Of a stretch of 64,000 nucleotides of DNA, positions 11,442 through 24,702 are shown piece after piece. Position 1 is the first letter of the stretch; every line of letters begins with the position of its first letter. Made by a program: the position numbers and the translations under genes. The stretch spans positions 31,389,501 through 31,453,500 of the forward strand of contig NC_068560.1 of NCBI RefSeq assembly GCF_022201045.2, read 5' to 3'. The notes beneath the pieces were generated by a model that saw only the letters and a program-made list of their open reading frames with translations, did not search any database and was not told where the DNA came from. Source of the DNA: Citrus sinensis. Its lineage: Eukaryota; Streptophyta; Magnoliopsida; Sapindales; Rutaceae.

Positions 11442-13325
11442 ATGATGTGGGACGAATGGGTCGATTGCAACAATAACGATGAACAAACACAACAGGATTC
11501 CCATATCAATTTTGATTTTCTTTCTCTTCTCGCCAAACCCAAGGTAATTATCACTTCATTTCTTGCTAAATTGCTGTCATTTTTTGGGTTTTTGTTGGGG
11601 GATTTCTTTTGTGACTTGGTGGGTTGCTGGTACAGGATTATTATAAAATATTGGAAGTTGATTACGATGCCACGGAGGAAGAAATTAGGTCCAATTACAT
11701 TCGTCTAGCGCTGGTTTGTATTATTATTATTATTATCTAATTTTGTTTGATTTCCCTTCTGGGTGTGATTTTCGTGGGGCTTTATAACTTGGGTGTTTCA
11801 GTTAGGTTTTGTTGATGGGTTGAGGTTGTTTTTGTGCAGAAATGGCACCCAGATAAGCAAAAGGATCGAGATTGTGCAACTTCGAGATTTCAAGAGATAA
11901 ACGAGGCTTACCAGGGTAAGCGGAGTCTGGATTAATTAAAATGAACGCGTCTGTTTCCCTAAAAGAAGTTATGTTTGTTAATTAAATTTCTCCTATCAGA
12001 ACTTATTGGGTTGCTTCTTTAATGTTGAGACTTTAAGATAACTTGCTAGATAAACTAGGCATATGCCTACTTGGATTTTACTCAACATATGCTTGTTTCA
12101 TGAAGAATGTGAAGAGTTTAGATTCCAATGCCATCTAAAATTAGGGGAGTGCCAGCGTGGGTCCAGTTACTAGGCTTATGAACCTTGTGTGTTCTAATGC
12201 ATCTTCCAGATATGTAGAGCATCTTCACTTTTGGGGATTTTTATTAATTGTATGGAAGAGTATGTATGTCTCACTCCCAAACTTTTCAAGTGATTTTTAT
12301 AATAACATAAGTTTATTATATTATTAATTGTAATTCCTTAGAAGCAGGCATTGAGTTCTTCTTTTATAAGCAAATCAATCTAGAACCAGAATTCATTTTA
12401 TGAATATGGATTTTCTGTGTATGCAAACTATAAAAACCAAGTTGTCCACTATGAAACTAAAGAGCTCAAGAAAGCAGGCTGGCTTTTGCACATCCTTCTT
12501 TCTCTCGTTCTTTCTGGTGCCGTCAAGTTAATTGATTGCACCAGTAGAAATTTCATCTGCTGTCTTCAAGATATATTCTCATGCATGTATTTATTCATAC
12601 ATTGTCATTCATATATTATGTACTGCCCTCCTCTTTCTCTGAGATATATTAGATCACGTAACATTGAAACTGAATGCTAATCAGTACTCCGTAACAGAGA
12701 AAAATGGATCTCTGATCCTGATGGTCAAAATCAAGTTTAATCAGGTACAGAGATGTCTGAGATAATGTCTATTTCCCTTTTTAACAAGATTCATTAAAAA
12801 GGAAAAATGAGAGAGGTTTTTATTTTATTAGAATCTTGTCTCTTCAAGTCTGTGGAAATTTTATTCAGACCCTAGTCTAGTATGTTGGGCCTCATAATTG
12901 ACCATTCCACGACATGGGGTCTTCTACACACTGGAAATGTACTGTCCATCAGGATCTTTTGGTCTTTTGCTGCTGAGAGTTTTCATTTCGCCACTGATGT
13001 ACTAATTTCTTTGACAAAGCTAAAGAATGTGTGGAAAATAATTTGGAACCTGACAATTGGATATTTGATCTTTTTGAACAGTTTTGAGCGATCCTGTCAA
13101 AAGGAGAGAATATGACAGCAAAGGGATGTTGCACATATATGATCGCAACATAATTGTAAGAATTTCTCCTCTTCCATCTTGGGTAGGTTCTTTATTTGCT
13201 TCCGTATACTGTTGGCTAAAATATTCCACAAATTTTATTCAAATTGTTCGCAGGAGTATCTTAATCGCTACAAGGGCTTAATATTAACTTGCAATGGTCT
13301 TGGGATGAGGCATTCAATTGTGTAA
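11442..13325 (+). CDS. Small J-domain (DnaJ-like) co-chaperone
   Basis: J-domain proteins stimulate the ATPase of Hsp70 partners. Five exons (11442-11543, 11636-11713, 11840-11915, 13082-13155, 13254-13325) join in frame to give 133 residues. The J domain covers about residues 35-95: [20 protein letters not shown], then KWHPDK with the essential HPD at 63-65, then [20 protein letters not shown]. The C-terminus [17 protein letters not shown] is short, with no Gly/Phe region and no zinc finger, so this is a type C protein, probably cytosolic. It resembles the ~130-residue Arabidopsis family that includes At5g16650 (from memory). An upstream ATG at 11442 is followed at once by a second ATG, and either could start. 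Intron 3 is long (about 1.2 kb). The end of the nested transposons is only 178 bp upstream of the ATG. Confidence 0.88.
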
Positions 13326-14160
13326 TATGTTGTCAGCACAGTTGGGGCAGTTCATATTGGGAGGCATAGAATTACCAATGCTGCAAATAGCATTGAGGGC
13401 ATGGAGAATAGCAGTTAATATGTATTGCGATAACTTGAATGCCCTTGTATAATAGAAACCAATGCTAAAACATCGTTGTGTAACAGCTAATGCCTGCCAA
13501 TTTGGGGTTACATTGTTCTATTTTTCTCCCAATTAGCCCGGTACTGAATAATGGTAGAGCGTGAATTTGATCTTGTTGAGACACATTATTGCTAAATTAA
13601 ACAACATGAACTGGCTGCTGTGTTGGGAGTTATTTGGACCAACTCAAGCAGTAGGCCCAGGCTCTGGACTTGGCCTTACAAGTGGAACGACTTTTACTTG
13701 ATATGTAATTAGTTTCACCACATCTTTTTACAGATCATTAGATGTAAACTATAAAGCGCAGCTTGTAGAATAGGAGTTCCATACTGGTACAACAGACCTT
13801 CATGCATACCAATGATTTTAGTATCTATCCTTTATTAAGATAAAGTGAAATAGCAATATATTCTATTTCACAAAAGGTGTTAGTAGGTCTTTCGCTTTTA
13901 CATCTTCCTTGCTGGTTACTTGAAAGAATGCGCAAGAAGAAAATTGATGTATCGAGGAGCGTATTGACTCCTTTTTCTGTTGAAGGGGGCATGCTATTTT
14001 TTCTGCTACTAATACGAGATTTGAGAATGGTTTCTGCGATGAGAAGGTATGGATAACAGGAGAAGTAACCACAGCCTTCCACTTTAAGCTTGCTGTTCTT
14101 TCCGCCGGAAAAACAGAAACTGGGCTAAAGCAAGTGGGTCCCTATGGAACCTCTTTTCAA
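13326..14160. other. Convergent 3' regions of the J-protein and PPR genes
   Basis: The two flanking genes point towards each other, and this interval must contain both 3' UTRs. I see no conserved coding frame or repeat. The open frames near 13825-14082 on the minus strand lie directly downstream of the PPR stop and look like untranslated sequence. Confidence 0.6.
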
Positions 14161-15726
14161 TTAAGGAACTTGAATAGTTCCGGACTCTTTAATAACCAAC
14201 TCATCAAGCAATTCAAAGGCAAACAACAGTTTTCTTCCTCTACAGATCAATTCAACCAAAAGAGCCCATGAATCTGACTCTGGTTTGAACCCCATTTCCA
14301 CTAATCCAAACAATGCAATAGCTGCGTCCTCTGCCATTCCAGCTTTGCAAAGACGAACCAGCAATTCATTTGAAGTTGCATAATGTGGTAGAAACCCCCT
14401 GCACAGCATCAAACGCAATAGCTCAATAGCCTTCTCCAATTCACCTTTTTGGCATGAGAAATTCAACACAATCCTGTAGCTCGCTTTGTTCAGATAAATA
14501 CCATCATACCACAGTTTTTCAAGCATCCCAAGAGCCTCTTCAATCTTACCTTCTCTGCATAATCCTCCAAGTATAATGTTAAATGTTACAATATCAGCTT
14601 TGCACCCTCTTTCTTTCATCTCTTTAAGCAACTCCAAAGCTTCATCAACCCTGCCAGCTCTACAAAAGCAATTAATCAATGTAGTATAACCAATTGTATC
14701 AGGTTTGAGGAGGAAGTTCTTCATCTCATCAAAAACCTCCTTGGCCTCCTGCAATTTCCCCTCTTTGCAAAAACCATTCATGAGGGTTGTGTAATTGAAC
14801 ACATTCGGATTGCATCCATTATTCTTCATGAACTCCATAATCTTCTTGGCCCGATCAACTTTGCCTCCACGGCAAAAGCCATCAATCAGAACATTGTAAG
14901 TCAGGGCATCAGGCAAAATCTGATCCTTTGAGACCATCTCCTCAAACAGTTCGATGGCTTCTCTGAATCTTCCATTTTTACAGAGGCCATCAATCAAAGT
15001 TGAGTATGTGATCAAATTAGGATAAGACATCTGGGATTTTTTCATCTCCTTCAGAACTTCAAAGGCAGATTCTAAAGTTCCACGTTTGCAATGATGCTTG
15101 ATCAAAATATTGAAAATGCAGGTATTTGGCTTCAGCCTGAGATGCTGATTAGAATACTTGAGGAAATTCTGGGCCAAATCAACCTGGTTTGATTCAATTA
15201 AAAGATTGAGACAAGTGCTGATAGCTTTAAGCGAGGGCTTTTCACGAGTGATTGGGTGAATTTTATGGAACATTTCTAGCACTCGTTCATGCAGAGAACA
15301 ATTTGAGAAATGCTTCATGAGATTAAGGAATATACCCTCATGAAATTTGCAAGTTTCATAGGTCATCTGACGAAGAACTGCATCAACAGCTTGAAACTTT
15401 TTGTACCGCACAAGCTTGTCAAGAATTGTAGCGTAGGTGCCATTGTTGTGATTAAATCCCTTTTGCTCGGACACTGTGTTAAATATTTCTAAGGCACGTT
15501 GTGGTTCTTTCTCACATTTGATCAAACTGATGGCTGCTCCATGTGAAATAAATTTGGACCTTTTCCTTGCATCGACGCAGGTATCTGAGGTTTCGACTGG
15601 AGGGTCTGCTTTTGGCGTATTAGCCTTTATGACTTCAAGAGGAGAGATCCATGGAAGTGAAGAAGATGAGGTTGAGAAGGATGAGAACCGACAGCACTTG
15701 CGCAATGAAAACCTCACAGAATTCAT
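14161..15726 (-). CDS. P-class pentatricopeptide repeat protein, organelle-targeted
   Basis: An intronless frame of 521 residues, as is usual for plant PPR genes. The first ~25 residues (MNSVRFSLRKCCRFSSFS...) are rich in Arg and Ser with no acidic residue, which fits a mitochondrial or plastid presequence. From about residue 95 to 510 there are roughly eleven 35-residue motifs. The clear central ones include ITYSTLIDGLCKNGR, LTYNVLIDGFCRGGK, FNYTTLMNGFCKEGK and IGYTTLINCFCRAGR. There is no E, DYW or SMR domain at the C-terminus, so it is a pure P-class protein, expected to bind and stabilise, splice or process an organellar RNA. The closest Arabidopsis protein I recall is At5g18475, but I am not certain of that pairing. 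The target RNA cannot be read from the sequence. Confidence 0.93.
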   Translation of the reverse strand: MNSVRFSLRKCCRFSSFSTSSSSLPWISPLEVIKANTPKADPPVETSDTCVDARKRSKFISHGAAISLIKCEKEPQRALEIFNTVSEQKGFNHNNGTYATILDKLVRYKKFQAVDAVLRQMTYETCKFHEGIFLNLMKHFSNCSLHERVLEMFHKIHPITREKPSLKAISTCLNLLIESNQVDLAQNFLKYSNQHLRLKPNTCIFNILIKHHCKRGTLESAFEVLKEMKKSQMSYPNLITYSTLIDGLCKNGRFREAIELFEEMVSKDQILPDALTYNVLIDGFCRGGKVDRAKKIMEFMKNNGCNPNVFNYTTLMNGFCKEGKLQEAKEVFDEMKNFLLKPDTIGYTTLINCFCRAGRVDEALELLKEMKERGCKADIVTFNIILGGLCREGKIEEALGMLEKLWYDGIYLNKASYRIVLNFSCQKGELEKAIELLRLMLCRGFLPHYATSNELLVRLCKAGMAEDAAIALFGLVEMGFKPESDSWALLVELICRGRKLLFAFELLDELVIKESGTIQVP

Positions 15727-16871
15727 TTAAACTCCTGCCGTTTTTAGAACTTCATTACCTAACAAATAACAGTAGTAGTAAGAATCTGTTAGATGCAAGC
15801 TTATGCTAAATCATTCATTGTTTTTATCGAGGGGATTCTTCAGAAAATGAAACATTTAAAAAAAAGAAGCCAAACCATTAAATTGGAAGAAATAAAAATT
15901 GTGGATAATGAGTTAATCATGAAATGTAAAGACTGCACAACATATCTGCTAAAATCCCTCAAAAAAACTCTAAGCATCATGATGCAGTAACTAAAACATC
16001 AGTGCTTATATTATATAAACCCACAAGCAATCTCATTTCCTATTTTCATTTCTTATTCCTTGACCCCATTAGATATTCAAAATTCGAATTTCGAAGAATA
16101 GTCATCATCAACTCCTAGCATTGCACAGAAAGACAAACCCAAGACAAGCAATATCTAACTGCTCTTACCGACTCAACAACTATAGTCACCGTTGTTATTT
16201 ATTTTCTTATAATGCTCTCTCCAAGTTTGTGCCATCTACCACTAAATCCCGGCTCAATAAATTCTTAGCCAACGTGATTAATTGGTGGTACCAGCAATAA
16301 AAGATACTTCCATCTATAAGAAAAGATATCAAAATTGAAATTTGACAGAATATTTTGAGCTAAGTTCACGTTTGAATCAAGAAATGGGAAGCTTACCAAT
16401 CAGAATAAGCCAAAATTTAACCCCCACTGCTGAAGGAAAAATAAGTTGGAGAAGAAAGAATCACCTAGTACTCTGCGCGCAAATGATACTGGCTCAGCTT
16501 TTCGGTTTCTGCTTTATCTGACGCTAAGCGCACCGTTTTATATATTCTGGAGAAACCCAGCGGATCGTGAAACTTTTTGCGGAGGTCCGTAACCAAGAAG
16601 AGAAAATTTGCCAAAGAATAGAGAGTTACTAGCACACCTCTTGAAGCCCCTTCTCAAGAATTTACATTTTAACCCGATGAAATTACCTGAAAAGACAAAG
16701 TGATGTATATATCAATACCTCGCGCTCACACTCGAATTCAAATTCTTCATACCCATAAAAGAAGTAGATATAGCGACCAGAAATCTTTTGATGAGACAAA
16801 AGTTTAATTTTCACTAGTGATGAAATGTGTTTCTTTTTTAAAAATTAAAGTTTTAATTTTTTGTGTTTGAC
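15727..16871. other. Upstream region of the PPR gene
   Basis: No coding sequence is supported. The 5' part must hold the PPR promoter and leader, on the minus strand. The segment 16480-16620 is more GC-rich than its surroundings, with CGCGCAAATGATAC and GCGGAGGTCCGTAACC. It may be the true promoter or first non-coding exon of the PPR transcript, with an intron to 15726, but I cannot place splice sites with confidence. Confidence 0.4.
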
Positions 16872-18040
16872 TAGGAATGGCGGAGGGAAGACCTAAACCT
16901 ATTTGTTTTGAGTTGCGTCAAGTCCGACCTAAGCATATATTATAAAGAGAAATTAACATGGCACTACTTTTATTTTATTTTATATTTATTTAATTATTAA
17001 AAAATTTTAATATATTTTTTGTGTTATTTTTTAAAATTTGTATCAATTAATAATTTTTACACTAACACTATTAAATAATTAAAATAAAATGATAATTTTA
17101 CTCCTAAATAAATTAAAAGATCATTTTATCTTATAAAAATTTTAAAAATAAAAAATTATGAAATACCCCTAATTTTAATAAAAAATAAATCCCAAAATCA
17201 AAATTTTTATTTTTAATAAAAATATAAATAAAAATTATAATTATAAAAATAATTACAAATTTTTGGGATTTAATAAAAATCCCCTAAATTATTAAAATTT
17301 TGGTATTTATTTTTTAAAAAATAAATTCAGTTATTTTTATGAAAATTTTACAAAATTATACTTTGTTAATAAAAATAAGATAATTATTAAAATTTTACAA
17401 AATCTAAATTTAATAAAAATAAGTTGAGCACCTCTATTTGAGATTTATTTTTATTAAATTTAGGAGTATTTTTATAATTATAATTTTTTTATTTTTCAAA
17501 ATTTTTATAAAATAAAACAGTCTTTTAATTTATTTAGGAGTAAAATTATCATTTTTTTAAAATTATTTAATGGTGTTAATTTAAAAGTAATTAGTTGATA
17601 CAAATTTTAAAAGAAAAGTGGTGAAGATAATATGTTAGAATTTTGTGGTGGTTGAATAAATATAAGAAAAAATAGATATAGTATAATGTTAATTTTCCTT
17701 ATATAAATATTTGGGCCAAGCTTGAGCTTCAACTAAAGTCAAGTCTGAGCGTTTGAAAAATACTTTAAAATTTTAAAATTATTTATTATTTTAATTAAAA
17801 TAATAAATTTTAACATTTATTTAATCCACACATAACACATATTTAAAGTTTTAAATCATTTAAGCTCAGCTTTTAAAGCCTAATCTAACAAAAAAAATTA
17901 AAATTTATAAACCATACATTTTGTAAAATAGAATGAAAAATATTTTTAAAAATATACAATATAAAAATTGAGTTTTTTGCCTTAGCCTGTAAAAAATCCC
18001 ACCCAACCAAGCTTGATAAAAGACATGCCATTCATCCCTA
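16872..18040. mobile_element. Decayed hAT-like element split by another insertion
   Basis: The left end TAGGAATGGC and the right end, complement TAGGGATGAATGGC, are degraded versions of the TAGRGATGGCAA ends seen in the clear hAT elements. The right half (17699-18040) is related to the sequence at 40548-40920. Shared motifs include CATAACATATATTTA-like and CTTTTAAAGCCTAAT-like stretches. The flanking 8-mers no longer match cleanly, so the insertion is old. An unrelated long-TIR element sits inside at 16947-17698. Confidence 0.5.
16947..17698. mobile_element. AT-rich foldback element with ~270-bp arms
   Basis: The left arm (16947 to about 17215) and right arm (about 17430-17698) are inverted repeats over most of their length. 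Shared inverted blocks include AAAATTTGTATCAA, then GATAATTTTACTCCTAAATA, then AATTAAAAGA. The termini are GAGAAATTAACAT and the complement GGAAAATTAACAT. The flanks TATTATAAA and TTATATAAA agree at 7 of 9 positions, so the target duplication is uncertain. There is no coding capacity. A related single arm occurs near 22730-22863. Confidence 0.7.
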
Positions 18041-19063
18041 GTGTTGGTATAGGGCATCAAAATATACACCATTGTTTCTCGTTAATTGCTTTATTTTTAT
18101 TTTTTTTCCATTAGAAAAAGATGGACAGTTGAAAAGGAAGAAACATTCATTTTTATAATTACTACTCGGATTTTTTTACGATGCTGTATGATTTTTTACA
18201 ATACTAATAATGGATTGTTCTACACCCTTAAATTTAAATATTTTAATATCTACTATTAGTTAAACTAAATGGATAAATATTTTAATATAAATATAAAATA
18301 ACACTCTTCCAAATTTTTAGACGCCATTAATATACATAAAGTATTCTTGTTACAGTTTTTTTTTTAGATGTCACTAAGACACAGTATTTTTGTTAAAATA
18401 TTTACCAGTGGAATTAAGACTTATGAGGTATGAAATTTAAATCTTACTCATGTAAGTAAGAAAGAAAATGAATTGTCATTAAATTATTTGAATATAAAAA
18501 GAAAATTGAGTTATTATTAAACTATAATTATAAAAAAATAAACTGTACATTTCGGCTATAGTTAATTGTGGTTACCGTCCATGTTTTAATATTTTAGTTA
18601 AAAAAATCTTTTAACTTGTGAATTATAATCACAGACAAAGAATAATTACGTATACAAATAATTAAAAAAAAAATTCCACCGTCCAAAAAGCAAAGCCCAA
18701 GTCATATGCCCAGCAACTTGTGTTTATCCATCATCTTTTCAAGTCATTAGAAAGTCTTAATCCAAGTTGTCCAATAATTTTCAACCAAATTAAAAAAAAA
18801 AAAAAAAGAGAGAGAAAGAGAGAAAAAAAAGTGAGAGAGAGAAGATTTTTCTTACGATTCTTATCAATAACAGGGAAATTAATGAACAATAGCATCAAAA
18901 TTAGTATTTCAAAATGTCGAAAGTTAGTATTAAAATAATTGCACCAACCCATTTATAAAATTACAAAATTACCCACCACTCCCGTTTGAGATCCCCACTC
19001 AAGCAAATATGAAAATGAAAACGAAAACCGATAACTGAATTTTCACAAATCGCAACGCAAGCC

Positions 19064-19064
<1 letters not shown>
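18041..19064. other. Upstream region of the 14-3-3 gene
   Basis: AT-rich, non-coding. The part 18420-18540 is related to the dispersed repeat at 7730-7920. A purine-rich stretch (18795-18845) of A runs and GAGA repeats follows. The last ~150 bp before 19065 should contain the promoter of the 14-3-3 gene; I see no strong TATA box there. Confidence 0.5.

Positions 19065-19098
<34 letters not shown>
19065..19098 (+). repeat. TCTG/TC microsatellite in the 14-3-3 leader
   Basis: Three TCTG units run into about eleven TC units, ending 27 bp before the start codon. Pyrimidine tracts of this kind are common in plant 5' UTRs and core promoters, and the length probably varies between individuals. Confidence 0.85.
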
Positions 19099-19125
19099 AT
19101 CACACTTTCAGAGCCTGTGAAAAAG

Positions 19126-21164
<2,039 letters not shown>

Positions 21165-22729
21165 AAAGCACTGTGAGCTTGACCGGTCCTATTCTTCTTA
21201 TGGAGGAGGTGGGCTTTGAATGTCATTTTGTCTGTTTTGTTTAAAAGTGTGTTATTTCAAAGATGGGTATCAAACCCATGAAATGATGTTTGCATGTTCA
21301 GACTTATATTGTTTTTATATTTTGAAATGGTCTAAATAGGTTAGATCTTGATGTTAACACCAGCAAGTCTTGGTATATAATATTTCATGCAATTTATGGT
21401 TGATGGCATACACTTTTACTATAGGGTCAAAAGGCATTGAAAAAAATTGAAAATAGAAAGTAGAAATGTGACACAATTTGTGTTTTGAGACCAGAAATTC
21501 AAGATTGTGTCGTTAGTAAGTGAACCTATAATTTTTGTTTTTGGATGAAAGTGATCACATCATTGTTTAAGTGTTTATAAAATTCAATTATTGCTATGAT
21601 TGCCGTCTCTCTTAATTGATTTCTCTCCATCAGCTGCTGCTATCCTTTTGGCAGAAGCCTAGCTGGAAACTGCTAGGCAATTTGCCGTGTGTTGGCTTCA
21701 GCTATATGGTGTTATCTTAATACAGGATACCGAATTCTTGTTGCAGGAAGTAGATGATTCCTTTTGCTCTTTTTTCTTTTTTTAGTTTCCCTGGAAATTG
21801 TCATTTATTCGTTAAAAAGCTCCTGATTATGGGGCTCCTTTGTGGTTAGTTGGACTTTGGACTGCTTCCAAACAGCTAGCCTGCCATCCTCAGATCCTAA
21901 TTGGGAGAGGTGTGAGTTACAATGGCCCTTGAATTTACAATTTAAAATTGAGTTCATCTATGTTCTATTGGCACCCCCTCCGAAAATATTTTTTTTAATA
22001 TAACCCTTTTTGGGACCTTTCTCTCTAATAAAAAAACTCAAAAAATCTCTCTCTAGAACGCTTAAAAACACTAACTTTTAAAAAAAATAAAAATAATCAA
22101 TAAAAATTTTGAAAAATAAAAATGTCAATATTTTATTTTTGATTAAATCAATTGTTCAGATGAGACTATTTAAAAGAGAGAGAGATGCGATTGAATTGGT
22201 TTTGAGCGGCAAGAACTAAAAACGAGCTTGATTGGGTTTTTCTCGATTTGTAGCAAATGATTCAACGTCGGGATTGATTTCAAGTTCGTTAATTATACGA
22301 GGATTTCATCACTTTGCGAAAGGCGTTCTAACTTCAAAGTATTACAAAGTGTTATATTTGAGTTTTAGCAATACATGCATATGAAAGAGAGAAATAAATT
22401 ATAAGTGGGGTTATTATATAAGTTTAGCTCTTAACACATTTTTTAAAATTAATCATCTTTCCACAAATTTTTTTAATCTTAAAATTAAAATTTTTAAAAT
22501 TTTTTTATTTATAAAATACATATAAATCTTAAACTCTTAAATTATTTTCTTCTTATCATTAATTTATATTTTTACAACTCAAAACTTTTATAATTTTCTT
22601 AAAAAATATTTTTTGACTAAAAATATATGTATAAATTATGACTTGGGGTTGGTGCAAAACATGTATTAAAGGAATAACTTATTCAAGTGTTTAATTGGAT
22701 TTCTATTAAAAAAAAGAAATGAATTAAAA
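21165..22729. other. 14-3-3 3' region and non-coding interval
   Basis: The first few hundred bases should be the 3' UTR. After about 21930 the sequence turns very AT-rich, with TCTCTC and AGAGAGAG patches, and may hold another degraded element, since GGCACCCCCTCCG near 21970 resembles the complement of the repeat end at 22840. No gene is supported. Confidence 0.5.
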
Positions 22730-22863
22730 TTATATTTGGTTATTTATGCAATTTCAATTAGAAAGGGTATTATAATGACTTTTCAAGAGTGTCTAAAGGC
22801 CTACTTTAATTTTAGTTGGATGAATATAAGGTAAAATAGAGGTGGTGCAATAATAATTTTCCT
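22730..22863. repeat. Single arm related to the foldback element at 16947
   Basis: Read on the minus strand from 22863, the sequence begins GGAAAATTATTATTGCACCACC and continues with TATTTTACCTTATATTCATC. This follows the right arm of the 16947-17698 element (GGAAAATTAACATTATACTA...). I could not find the partner arm, so it may be a truncated copy. Confidence 0.45.
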
Positions 22864-23111
22864 TAAATAAATTCAATTAGGCTGTTGGCAGATTTTATTG
22901 GTTAATTATTTGATTAGTTGCTATTTCAGTGCTACTTTCGTGTTTCTGTTTTTAAAAATAAAATAAATTCAATTGGGTTGGTTGCAGATTTTATTGGGTT
23001 AATTACTTTGACTTGCTGGTTTTGCATAAATTCAATTGGGTTGTTCGCTGATGTTATGAGTTTTATTATTTTGGTTAGTTGCTACCGCATCATGTATTAG
23101 GGCCCTTCCCT
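22864..23111. repeat. Degenerate tandem ATTCAATTGGGTTG units
   Basis: Three loosely spaced copies of a unit like ATTCAATTGGGTTGGTTGC followed by GATTTTATTGGGTTAATTA occur at about 22870, 22967 and 23030. They directly abut the plastid insertion. No coding function is seen. Confidence 0.5.
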
Positions 23112-23556
23112 AATAGAATTCTTTTGCTGCATCCAAACTAATATCAATCCAACCCATTTCATGAATAAAATGTGACTAATTAATCAACTAACAAAATTAT
23201 TTGTTACAAATAACATCTTGTTGTTGCATCGAAACATATAAATGTTGATTAATCTAGCTAACATTGAACTTGGTAAAAAGAAATGATTGAACAATTGAAA
23301 ATAAGATTATTTAGGAATACATATTGAATGCTAAGATTACGCATTGAATTTCTGATAGTAGATCCATAATAAAAAAAGTGTTTGGGATAGTTCCAGAAGA
23401 AATGAAATAAAAGATACGATAGTGCTAGGACAGTTATTGTATGCGGTCTACCCAATCCTAGATGTAGAGGTACATAATAGATCGATATGAACATTATGAA
23501 CTGTCCAATAATAAAACCAGTTGTTGCTGATACCTTTTTCTCAGTTCCATCCTTCA
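23112..23556 (-). pseudogene. ycf1: Nuclear insertion of plastid DNA: ycf1 fragment
   Basis: The minus strand encodes a long run that matches the N-terminal membrane region of plastid Ycf1 (Tic214). It reads [20 protein letters not shown], then [20 protein letters not shown], then [20 protein letters not shown]. The match continues in other frames ([15 protein letters not shown], then HILFMKWVGLILVW), so at least one frameshift and an in-frame stop break it. Ycf1 is a plastid-encoded protein of the inner-envelope translocon; this copy is too short and broken to work. It is therefore a NUPT. The left edge, after NSIR, and the right edge, near the MKDGTEKK start, are approximate. Confidence 0.9.
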
Positions 23557-23580
23557 ATCAATAAGGTTAAGAATAAAAAT

Positions 23581-24702
23581 GAAAAAAAAAAGATTTCGAA
23601 GGGTTACTAATACTTCCACTCTTTTAAAGTCATTTGATGAGGTAATTATTTATTTACAAATTCTTATACAAACTCTACTTGCATATATCATTAATGTGGT
23701 ACGTCTTTTTATTTATAATTATCATAGGTCACATATTATCTATTTTCTTTTATATCATTCACATTATCTTTCTGCTTCTTCTTCTTTTTTTTTTTTTTAA
23801 AAAAAAAAATCCGTGATACCATAAAAATGTGGGACATGTAACAAGGGACATATAAATCTACTCATTCGAACGTTCGAATTGTTTTTGTACATGAATTAGC
23901 AGTTGCTAAGTTCCATCTTAGCCTAGGTAACTTCCAATTAATCCAAAAGCAATTTTCCATAACCCCTAATTATTTAACGAACAACAATTAAGTAATCCCC
24001 AAAAAACTAACTCTAGACTGATATTAAGTTAGACGGATGACTTAACAGCATTACTTCAATTTTTACTGATCTTCCTAGACGCTTTTCATTTAAAAATTTA
24101 AGGCACGCAAAATCCATCTCTTCTCCAACAATAATTTCTTAAGCGAGCCGCGTATCATGAGATCAATGGTTGTGGATACAGCTTGAGGTCTACATCCACT
24201 AGAAGGATATAGGTACATCCCATATCGTAGTTGAATTCATTTATCTGAGTTGATAATTGAGATCACAAGATCAAAGTGATGCGATCCTCAACGGGACACA
24301 TTCCATGGGTTAAGTCCTCGCCCTGAAGCATCCGTCCTAGAGTAACAGTAATCTCCACCCCTCAGCCAACATTCAAAAAATTTAAGCTTTTAAGCAACTA
24401 CTATCAGCTGCTGTCTCCATATGTCCATCAGAAGTTGAGAACAAACAATTCTGTGCGGTGCAAGTGTATGGCGAGCAGAAAATAACAGAGTGAAAATGGT
24501 AGAATAGCATGTTTTCGGAAAACTAAGGGCATACATCATCTCACAAGTTTTGCCAACATAGAATTCATCACGATATGTTCCAGTTCGATTATAAAATATA
24601 CAAACTTTATTCTAGTAGTACCATCTGCACACTCAACCCAACAACAAAAGGAGCTTATCAGTTACAGCGTCCACACACTACATCACACTACATCCGCGGG
24701 AG
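23581..24702. other. Non-coding interval between NUPT and CutA
   Basis: The part 24130-24370 is less AT-rich than its flanks and has little low-complexity sequence. It contains GAGCCGCGTATCATGAGA and GCATCCGTCCTAGAGTAAC, but no convincing frame in either strand. It could be an old transposon or an unannotated RNA. The rest is AT-rich; 24400-24702 probably holds the CutA 3' UTR (minus strand). Confidence 0.4.

Noticed and set aside
19117..19125. Upstream GTG start for the 14-3-3 protein
   Set aside because: The ATG at 19126 gives the family-typical N-terminus; plant genes rarely start with GTG.
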